Positions 1 through 6,296 of a stretch of DNA of 8,283 nucleotides are shown here, one piece after another (the first letter of the stretch is position 1; the number at the start of each line of letters is the position of its first letter). The DNA is taken from contig SLTF01000231.1 of the NCBI GenBank assembly GCA_007130025.1, positions 1-8,283 of the forward strand. The letters are read 5' to 3'. Origin of the DNA: Spirochaetales bacterium (GTDB lineage Bacteria; Spirochaetota; Spirochaetia; DSM-27196; PWMO01). Below the pieces are notes generated by a model. That model was not told the DNA's origin. It worked only from the letters and a program-made list of their open reading frames with translations, and did no database searches. The translations under genes and the position numbers were made by a program.

Positions 1-1167
1 ACCAAGTACACCGAGGTCGGGTACGTGGGTCGTGACGTTGAGTCGATGGTGCGGGACCTGATGTCCGAGGGCATCGCAATGGTGAAACTCGAGCTTCAGG
101 AAGAGGTCCGCGAAGAGGCGGAGAAGCGCACCGAGGACGCACTGCTCGATCTGCTGCTTCCGGGAAGCAAACAACAACCGGCCCCCGTACCACCTGCAGC
201 AGGCGGACCCGCCGGACCTGCAATCCCCGAGGGCATGGTCGATGGCTCCACCGAGGATTCCGCCGGAACGGCTCCGCCGGCGGTGTCCGAGTCCACGCGC
301 GAGAAGTTTCGCGCCATGCTGAGGGCCGGGAAGCTCGAAGACAAGGATGTTGAGGTGCAGATTTCGACCGGGGGCGGCTTCCCGTCGATCGAGGTCTTTT
401 CCGGCTCGAACTTCGAGGAGATGGATCTGAACCTCGGAAACCTCTCGAACCTGTTCGGCGGCAAAAAAAAGAAAAAGCGCACCACCGTGAAGCAGGCGCG
501 CGAAATCCTTCTCCAGGAAGAGATGGATAAGCTGGTCGACTCCGACCGGGTCTCCGAGCTTGCCCGACGGCGCGTGGAGCAGATGGGCATCATTTTCATC
601 GACGAGATCGACAAGGTGGCTTCGAAGGAGAACCGGCAGGGCGTCGACGTCAGCCGCGAAGGCGTGCAGCGAGACATTCTTCCCATTGTGGAGGGGTGCA
701 AGGTGAACACCAAGCACGGAATGGTGGATACGTCGCACATCCTCTTCATTGCTGCCGGTGCGTTTCACACCAGCAAGCCCAGCGACCTCATTCCGGAGCT
801 GCAGGGACGCTTTCCCCTGCGAGTCGAGCTCGAGGCGCTCAGCAACGATGACTTCTTTCGAATTCTCACGCAGCCGCAGAATGCGCTGATCAAGCAGTAC
901 GTCGCTCTGATGGAGACCGAGGGCGTAACCCTGGAGTTTGATTCTGAGGCCATCCGGGAACTGTCGGAGATTGCCGCACGGGTGAACTCGAGCACGGAGA
1001 ACATCGGCGCGCGAAGGTTGCACACCATCATGGAGGTGCTGCTCGAGGAGGTGTCGTTTACGGCGCCGGATCTCAGCGGCCAGACAATCCCGATCACCCG
1101 GGAATACGTTCGGCAGCGGTTGGAAGATGTTGTCCAGGACCAGGATCTGGCCCGGTACATCCTGTGA
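1..1167 (+). CDS. hslU: HslU (ClpY), ATPase subunit of the HslUV protease, 5'-truncated by the window
   Basis: HslU is a hexameric AAA+ unfoldase that feeds cytoplasmic proteins to the HslV peptidase. The reading frame is open from base 1, so the fragment has 388 codons plus stop; by comparison with the 443-residue E. coli protein about 80-85 N-terminal residues, including Walker A, lie upstream. Visible family marks are TEVGYVGRDVES at codons 5-16 just after the missing P-loop, the I-domain at about codons 25-170, Walker B IIFIDEID at codons 197-204, DVSREGVQRD, the arginine-finger segment IPELQGRFPLRVEL, sensor-2 GARRLHT, and the C-terminal LARYIL used to dock on HslV. The I-domain carries a Pro/Ala/Gly-rich stretch (codons 54-98) longer than in E. 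coli HslU as I recall it, and a Lys-rich stretch coded by an A8 run. hslV is expected just upstream. The next gene, flgB, starts 58 nt after the stop with no terminator between them. Confidence 0.97.
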   Translation, partial: TKYTEVGYVGRDVESMVRDLMSEGIAMVKLELQEEVREEAEKRTEDALLDLLLPGSKQQPAPVPPAAGGPAGPAIPEGMVDGSTEDSAGTAPPAVSESTREKFRAMLRAGKLEDKDVEVQISTGGGFPSIEVFSGSNFEEMDLNLGNLSNLFGGKKKKKRTTVKQAREILLQEEMDKLVDSDRVSELARRRVEQMGIIFIDEIDKVASKENRQGVDVSREGVQRDILPIVEGCKVNTKHGMVDTSHILFIAAGAFHTSKPSDLIPELQGRFPLRVELEALSNDDFFRILTQPQNALIKQYVALMETEGVTLEFDSEAIRELSEIAARVNSSTENIGARRLHTIMEVLLEEVSFTAPDLSGQTIPITREYVRQRLEDVVQDQDLARYIL

Positions 1168-1177
1168 ATTTGCTTCA

Positions 1178-1202
1178 GATCGTCGGTGGAAGGCCGAAGA
1201 TC
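1178..1202 (+). promoter_or_regulatory. Imperfect hairpin in the hslU-flgB gap
   Basis: In the 58-nt gap, GATC (1178-1181) and TCGG (1183-1186) pair with CCGA (1194-1197) and GATC (1199-1202). They are separated by one G.A mismatch on each arm and enclose a 7-nt loop. The 3' arm is followed by purines, not a T run, so it is not an intrinsic terminator. It sits 6 nt before the flgB Shine-Dalgarno, where it could affect mRNA processing or ribosome access. That role is inference; a chance fold is possible. Confidence 0.3.
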
Positions 1203-1225
1203 AAAGAGAGGAGGAAGAACAGCGC

Positions 1226-1645
1226 ATGTTCCTGAATACCAATTTTGGGCGTACCGTGGATATCCTGCACCGAAGCATGGATGTCAGCCTGCTGCGGCAG
1301 GACGTGATTGCCAACAACATCGCCAACGTGGATACTCCCAACTTCAAGCGGACGGTGGTCAACTTTGAGACCGCGCTCGGCGACGCGTTGCGGTCGGACC
1401 GACCACAGCGGTTTCAGCCGGCCCTCACCAACGAGCGGCACATTCCGTTTGACCGACCGGTGGATTATCGTTCGGTTCGCCCGACGCGCTTCCTGGACCA
1501 TCTGACGTCGAGCAAAAACAACGACAACAACGTGGATATCGAAGTGGAGACCGCGGAGCTGCTGACCAATCAGCTGCTCTATACGCTGATGACCAACTCG
1601 TTGAACTCGCAGCTCGAGCAGGTCAACATCGTGTTGCGTGGATAG
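1226..1645 (+). CDS. flgB: FlgB, proximal rod protein of the flagellar basal body
   Basis: FlgB is exported by the flagellar type III apparatus and forms the proximal rod above the MS-ring, here within the periplasm of a spirochaete. The 139-residue length is normal for the family. The N-terminal helix carries the rod-protein signature LRQDVIANNIAN at residues 23-34, followed by VDTPNFKR. The C-terminal helix (about residues 105-137) contains the expected rod-type pattern NQLLYTLMTNSLNSQLEQVN. The frame is open further upstream, overlapping hslU, but the ATG at 1226 is preferred: AGGAGG (1209-1214) lies 11 nt before it, and the family sequence begins here (MFLNTNFGRTVDILHRSMD). It is the first flagellar gene of the operon, with flgC 10 nt downstream. 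The signature is almost identical in DNA to the one in flgC. Confidence 0.97.
   Translation: MFLNTNFGRTVDILHRSMDVSLLRQDVIANNIANVDTPNFKRTVVNFETALGDALRSDRPQRFQPALTNERHIPFDRPVDYRSVRPTRFLDHLTSSKNNDNNVDIEVETAELLTNQLLYTLMTNSLNSQLEQVNIVLRG
1292..1328 (+). repeat. Rod-motif direct repeat, copy 1 (in flgB)
   Basis: This 37-nt segment of flgB matches 1710-1746 in flgC at 35 of 37 positions, in the same reading phase. It codes for the rod-protein signature LRQDVIANNIAN. The mismatches are at the 6th base (silent, CGG/CGC) and the 22nd base (Asn/Asp). Confidence 0.85.
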
Positions 1646-1655
1646 GGGGCGCTGA

Positions 1656-2117
1656 ATGGGTATGTTTTCCAGCATTAACACGGCGGCAAGCGGCCTGACC
1701 GCGCAGCGACTGCGCCAGGACGTGATTGCCGACAACATCGCCAACGCCACGACCACCCGCACCACCGAGGGGGGGCCCTTTCGTCGCAGCCGGGTGATAT
1801 TTCGCCCGCGCGTCGATCAGCCCTATTTCAAGGGCCCGTTTGTTCCGCCGCGGCTTGATAATGGGGTCGGTCGTGGGGTGCGCGTCGCGGGAATTGAGAA
1901 AGATTTTGACGCCGAGTTGCGTCTGGTGTACGACCCGACGCATCCGGACGCGATCCAGTCGGGGCCACGGGCCGGCTACGTGGAAATGCCCAACGTGAAC
2001 GTAGTCAACGAGATGGTGGACCTGATTTCGGCCTCGCGTTCGTACGAGGCAAATGTTCAGGTGATCAACGGCGCGCGCACCATGTTTCAACGCGCGCTGG
2101 ACATTGGCCGTGGCTGA
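1656..2117 (+). CDS. flgC: FlgC, proximal rod protein
   Basis: FlgC joins FlgB and FlgF in the proximal rod and is exported by the flagellar secretion system. The 153-residue length is typical. The N-terminus MGMFSSINTAASGLTAQR leads into the rod signature LRQDVIADNIAN (residues 19-30). The middle is FlgC-specific, with the segment YDPTHPDA and then GYVEMPNVNVVNEMVDLISASRSYEANVQVINGA, split here only by convention: GYVEMPNVNVV, NEMVDLISASRSYEAN and VQVINGA. The C-terminal helix ends in FQRALDIGRG. The ATG at 1656 is chosen over the one at 1662 because homologues begin MGLFSS or similar and a G-rich ribosome site (1645-1649) lies 6 nt upstream. A run of seven G (1769-1775) codes for Glu-Gly-Gly at residues 38-40. 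The gene is 10 nt after flgB and 24 nt before fliE. Confidence 0.97.
   Translation: MGMFSSINTAASGLTAQRLRQDVIADNIANATTTRTTEGGPFRRSRVIFRPRVDQPYFKGPFVPPRLDNGVGRGVRVAGIEKDFDAELRLVYDPTHPDAIQSGPRAGYVEMPNVNVVNEMVDLISASRSYEANVQVINGARTMFQRALDIGRG
1710..1746 (+). repeat. Rod-motif direct repeat, copy 2 (in flgC)
   Basis: This is the partner of 1292-1328, 418 nt downstream, with 35 of 37 bases identical and in the same codon phase. It codes for LRQDVIADNIAN. Confidence 0.85.
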
Positions 2118-2141
2118 ACCGCGGCGTAGTGGGGAGGGAAG

Positions 2142-2474
2142 ATGATCAATCGAATGCTTTCGTCGCAGCAGGTGACCGGCGATCTATTCCGGCTTGAGCG
2201 GACCAATCCGCTCCACGTTCCGGGACGAAACGACGGCCCCGCCACGAACGGACCGCAGGACTTTCGCTCGCTGCTCATCGGCAGTCTGAACAACGTGAAC
2301 CAGCTGCAGCAGGAACACGCGGATCTGTCGGTGCGGGCGATCATCGACCCGGACAGCGTGCATCCGCACGATGTCACCATTGCCGGGGCGAAGGCGAATC
2401 TGTCGCTGAACATTGCACGAAACGTCGTTGATCGCGTGATTCGCGCGTATCGCGACATCACCAACGTACGGTGA
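2142..2474 (+). CDS. fliE: FliE, MS-ring/rod junction protein
   Basis: FliE links the MS-ring (FliF) to the proximal rod and is among the first substrates of flagellar export. The product has 110 residues, normal for FliE. The N-terminal half is variable. The conserved part is C-terminal, with HADLSVRAIIDPDSVHPHDV (about residues 63-82), then TIAGAKANLSLNIARNVVDRV and RAYRDITNVR, matching the family's amphipathic helices and its 'hdv..A...a..sl....rnk...aY.ei...' pattern. The start is not certain. The ATG at 2142 follows GGAGG (2133-2137) by only 4 nt, while an in-frame ATG at 2154 (residue 5) is 16 nt away; the first is preferred. The gene is 24 nt after flgC and is followed by the longest gap of the window. 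Confidence 0.94.
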   Translation: MINRMLSSQQVTGDLFRLERTNPLHVPGRNDGPATNGPQDFRSLLIGSLNNVNQLQQEHADLSVRAIIDPDSVHPHDVTIAGAKANLSLNIARNVVDRVIRAYRDITNVR

Positions 2475-2557
2475 AACCGGAATGAGGTAGTGACTACCGC
2501 GTAACGGAACACAACAGGCTGGAGCGCCGGAGGGCGCCATGGACACTGGGAGGGGAC
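2475..2557 (+). promoter_or_regulatory. Structured 83-nt gap between fliE and fliF
   Basis: This gap is far longer than the 3-24 nt seen between the other flagellar genes of the window. It contains a perfect 13-nt dyad, GGTAGT-G-ACTACC (2486-2498). It also contains a 5-bp hairpin, GCGCC (2524-2528) with GGCGC (2533-2537), whose loop is GGAG. An eight-codon open frame, ATG at 2539 to TAA at 2563-2565, has GGAGG (2529-2533) 5 nt before it and ends 8 nt inside fliF in another frame. The fliF Shine-Dalgarno GGGAGGGG is at 2548-2555. I see no convincing -35/-10 pair and no T run. A role in setting fliF translation or in mRNA processing is inference. Confidence 0.35.
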
Positions 2558-4264
2558 ATGAATAACTGGCTCAAGAACATCGCCACACAGATCAAGGATC
2601 TGTGGGCAAAATGGAAGCCGCTCCAGAAGGGCGTCTTCATCACTGTCGCCCTCGGCGCGGTGGTTGCAGTCGTGCTGCTGGTGACGCTGAGTTCAGCGCC
2701 GCGCATGGTCCCCCTGGTGAGCAGGGCGATCACGGACGATCTGGAGCTTACTCGCATCACCGCCCGCCTCGACGAGGAGCGGGTGCGCTACACGGTGGCC
2801 GCCGATGGGCGCGTCATGGTGGACAACGAAGCAACCGCGCAACGGATGCGGGCGCTGCTGACGCGCGAAGACCTTATCCCGCGAAACACCGACCCGTGGG
2901 AGCTCTTCGACATCGATCGCTGGACCCAGACCGATTTCGAACGAAACGTCAACCTGCAACGGTCGATCACCCGGCAATTGCAGCAGCACATCATCGCAAT
3001 CGACGACATCGACGCTGCCAGCGTAAACCTCGTGATTCCGCGACCCGAGCTCTTTCGCGACGACCAGAATCCGGTCACCGCCTCGGTGATCATCACCCCC
3101 AAACCCGGTTCGGATATCCGTGAGAACCGCCGCAAGATCGAGGGAATCGAGAAGCTGGTGCAGTTTGCGGTAGAAGGGCTGCAGCGGGAGAACATCACCA
3201 TTTCCGATCGCAGCGGGGTGGTTCTTAACGACTTCGAAGGCATGGAGGGGTTTGATCGCCTTGAACTGACTCGCCGCGAGTTCCGCCTGAAGCAGGAGAT
3301 CGAAGGGCGCTATATTCGCGCAATTCACGACGCGCTGGGCCGCATCTACGGCCAGGATCGGGTCAAGGTGGTCAACATCGACGTCGACCTTCTGATGGGC
3401 GTTCGCACCGTGCAGACGCAGGAGCACTTCCCCATCGAAACCGTCCCCGATGATCCGCGCACTCCGTTCAGTGAGCGGCAGTTTGTGCTCTCGATTCCCC
3501 GTTCGGCGGAAGTAGTTGAAGAGATCTACGAGGGCACCGGGTTTAACCCGCAGGGTCCCCCGGGGCAGGAGGGACAGACTCCTCCAGCCTACCGTGATCT
3601 TGACGGCATGATCGGGCGGTGGTCGAACGTGGAAAACCGAACCAACTTCGAGATCAACACGCGAACGCTTTTTGAAGAAAAGAGCCCCGAGATACGCCGC
3701 GTCACCGCGAGTGTTGCTCTGGACGGCGTCTGGCGGCGGCAGTATGATGAACGGGGCAATCTGTTGATGAACCCCGACGGCAGCATCGACCGGCTCTATA
3801 TCGGGCTTACCGACGATGAGCTGGCACGCGCGCTGGATCTGGTTCGGAACGCGGTGGGTTTTAATCAGATTCGCGGCGATAACGTTTCCGTTCAGCACAT
3901 CCAGTTTGACCGGAGCCGGGAGCACGAGGTCGAGGATCTGGCCTTTCGACGGCGAAGGCAGATACAGATGATCGTGCTCTATTCGCTCATCGGTGTCGCG
4001 GTTCTGCTGGTTTCGTTCATTGTCTTCCGGCTGGTCTCCCGCGAGATCGAGCGACGCCGCCGGTTGCGCGAAGAGGAACTCGCGCGGCAGCATCAGGCGA
4101 TGCGCGAAGCGGCTCTACGCAGTGCAGAGGACGAGGGAACCGAGGTGGAGATGTCCGTGGAAGAACGGGCACGGCTGGAGATGCAGGAGAACGCCATCAA
4201 CATGGCTCGGGAACACCCCGAGGATGTCGCCCAGCTGATTCGTACCTGGCTGATGGAGGAGTAG
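2558..4264 (+). CDS. fliF: FliF, flagellar MS-ring protein
   Basis: FliF forms the membrane MS-ring on which the motor, rod and export gate are built. The 568-residue length equals the usual size. A cytoplasmic N-terminus (1-24) leads to a first membrane segment at about 26-44 (VFITVALGAVVAVVLLVTL). The long periplasmic part includes the YscJ/FliF ring-building domain, with RITARLDEERVRYTV and the Ser/Pro segment INLVIPRPELF-like VNLVIPRPELF, and then the C-terminal FliF domain. A Pro/Gly/Gln-rich loop (about 328-345) falls in the normally variable region. The second membrane segment is at 471-490 (MIVLYSLIGVAVLLVSFIVF), followed by a very basic and acidic cytoplasmic tail. The last residues EHPEDVAQLIRTWLMEE (552-568) form the FliG-binding motif. 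The ATG has GGGAGGGG just upstream. fliG begins 3 nt after the stop. Confidence 0.98.
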   Translation: MNNWLKNIATQIKDLWAKWKPLQKGVFITVALGAVVAVVLLVTLSSAPRMVPLVSRAITDDLELTRITARLDEERVRYTVAADGRVMVDNEATAQRMRALLTREDLIPRNTDPWELFDIDRWTQTDFERNVNLQRSITRQLQQHIIAIDDIDAASVNLVIPRPELFRDDQNPVTASVIITPKPGSDIRENRRKIEGIEKLVQFAVEGLQRENITISDRSGVVLNDFEGMEGFDRLELTRREFRLKQEIEGRYIRAIHDALGRIYGQDRVKVVNIDVDLLMGVRTVQTQEHFPIETVPDDPRTPFSERQFVLSIPRSAEVVEEIYEGTGFNPQGPPGQEGQTPPAYRDLDGMIGRWSNVENRTNFEINTRTLFEEKSPEIRRVTASVALDGVWRRQYDERGNLLMNPDGSIDRLYIGLTDDELARALDLVRNAVGFNQIRGDNVSVQHIQFDRSREHEVEDLAFRRRRQIQMIVLYSLIGVAVLLVSFIVFRLVSREIERRRRLREEELARQHQAMREAALRSAEDEGTEVEMSVEERARLEMQENAINMAREHPEDVAQLIRTWLMEE

Positions 4265-4267
4265 GGT

Positions 4268-5341
<1,074 letters not shown>

Positions 5342-5351
5342 GGGTTAGCCT

Positions 5352-6272
5352 GTGGCCAAGAATGTATTTCGCGCCGCTGAAGTAAACGTTCTCAACGAGA
5401 GGGTGCTGATCGCGGGGCCCGCCGCCCCGCAGGTGGTGGAAGAGCTCGACGAGATCGCTGATATCGAAGAATACACGGGGCCTACCGCCGATGATCTGCG
5501 ACGCGAGGCGGAGCAGTTCAAACAGAACTGGGACGCGGAACGCGAGGCGATGCTCACCGAAGCGCGCGAGGCGGCGCAACGCATCACCGAGGAAGCGGAG
5601 AACCGTGCCTTTGACGAGGTGAAGCGCCGGACGTCCGAAGCGCAGGCGATCAAGCAGGAGGCCGAGGAAGAGTCCGAGCAGGTCGTGTCGAAGGCGCGAG
5701 AGGATGCCGAACGGATTGTTGCCGAGGCACAGGCGCGGGCGCGTGAGGTCGAGCAGGAGGCGCACGAGCGCGGTCTCGAGCAGGGGAAGGCCGAGGGGTT
5801 TGACGCCGGTAAGGCCGAGGTGGGACGCCTGGTGGACCGCCTGCACGTGATTATCGACAAGGCGATTCACCGACGGCACGAGATTATCGAGGAGTCGGAA
5901 GCGCAGCTCATCCACCTGGTACTGGAGATCGCGACCAAGGTGGTCAAGGTGATCTCCGAGAATCAGAAGAACGTGGTGATCAACAACATGGTGCAGGCGC
6001 TTCGCAAGCTCAAGAACAAATCAGACGTCACCATCCGTGTGAACCTGCAGGATCTGCAGATGGCGACGGAACATGTCAAGGAAGTCATCGAGATGGTCGA
6101 GCGGGTTGGGCACGTAACCATTGCTGAAGACACCACCGTTGATCCGGGCGGCTGTATCATCGAGACCGACTTCGGGCGCATTGACGCGCGTATCGCTTCG
6201 CAGCTTCGGGAGATTGAGGATCGCATCCTCGAGATTACCCCCATACAGAACAGACCGAAGCTGAAGGAGTAG
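5352..6272 (+). CDS. fliH: FliH, stator/regulator of the flagellar export ATPase
   Basis: FliH dimers bind FliI and tie the export ATPase to the rotor; in spirochaetes they form visible spokes. The product has 306 residues, longer than enterobacterial FliH (about 235). A conserved-looking head, MAKNVFRAAEVNVLNERVLI, is followed by an acidic linker. A long Ala/Glu/Arg-rich helix (about 48-140) resembles ATP synthase peripheral-stalk subunits. Next is a GxxxG ladder, G141, G145, G149 and G153, the known FliH glycine-repeat feature. The globular C domain ends with DPGGCIIETDFGRIDARI (264-281) and QLREI, the hallmark of FliH/YscL. The start is GTG with GGGG (5341-5344) 7 nt upstream, 10 nt after fliG. 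The only tryptophan is W60, so the N-terminal tryptophans that bind FlhA in Salmonella FliH are absent. fliI follows after 24 nt. Confidence 0.95.
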   Translation: MAKNVFRAAEVNVLNERVLIAGPAAPQVVEELDEIADIEEYTGPTADDLRREAEQFKQNWDAEREAMLTEAREAAQRITEEAENRAFDEVKRRTSEAQAIKQEAEEESEQVVSKAREDAERIVAEAQARAREVEQEAHERGLEQGKAEGFDAGKAEVGRLVDRLHVIIDKAIHRRHEIIEESEAQLIHLVLEIATKVVKVISENQKNVVINNMVQALRKLKNKSDVTIRVNLQDLQMATEHVKEVIEMVERVGHVTIAEDTTVDPGGCIIETDFGRIDARIASQLREIEDRILEITPIQNRPKLKE

Positions 6273-6296
6273 TTCGCGGACAATCGGGAGGGGTCC

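Noticed and set aside
1130..1198. Possible sigma-70 promoter before flgB (TTGTCC at 1130 or TTGCTT at 1170)
   Set aside because: Neither has an acceptable -10 element at 16-18 nt; the matches are at chance level.
1178..1202. The hslU-flgB hairpin as an intrinsic terminator
   Set aside because: The stem is interrupted and is followed by a purine-rich ribosome site, not a U tract.
1127..1225. Upstream extension of flgB overlapping the hslU end
   Set aside because: The frame is open, but the family N-terminus and the AGGAGG site place the start at 1226.
2428..2456. Possible internal promoter near the end of fliE (TTGATC)
   Set aside because: No TATAAT-like element occurs at a proper distance downstream.
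2693..4093. A 466-codon open frame on the - strand opposite fliF
   Set aside because: It is the same register shadow, of fliF in this case. No ribosome site or family motif supports it.
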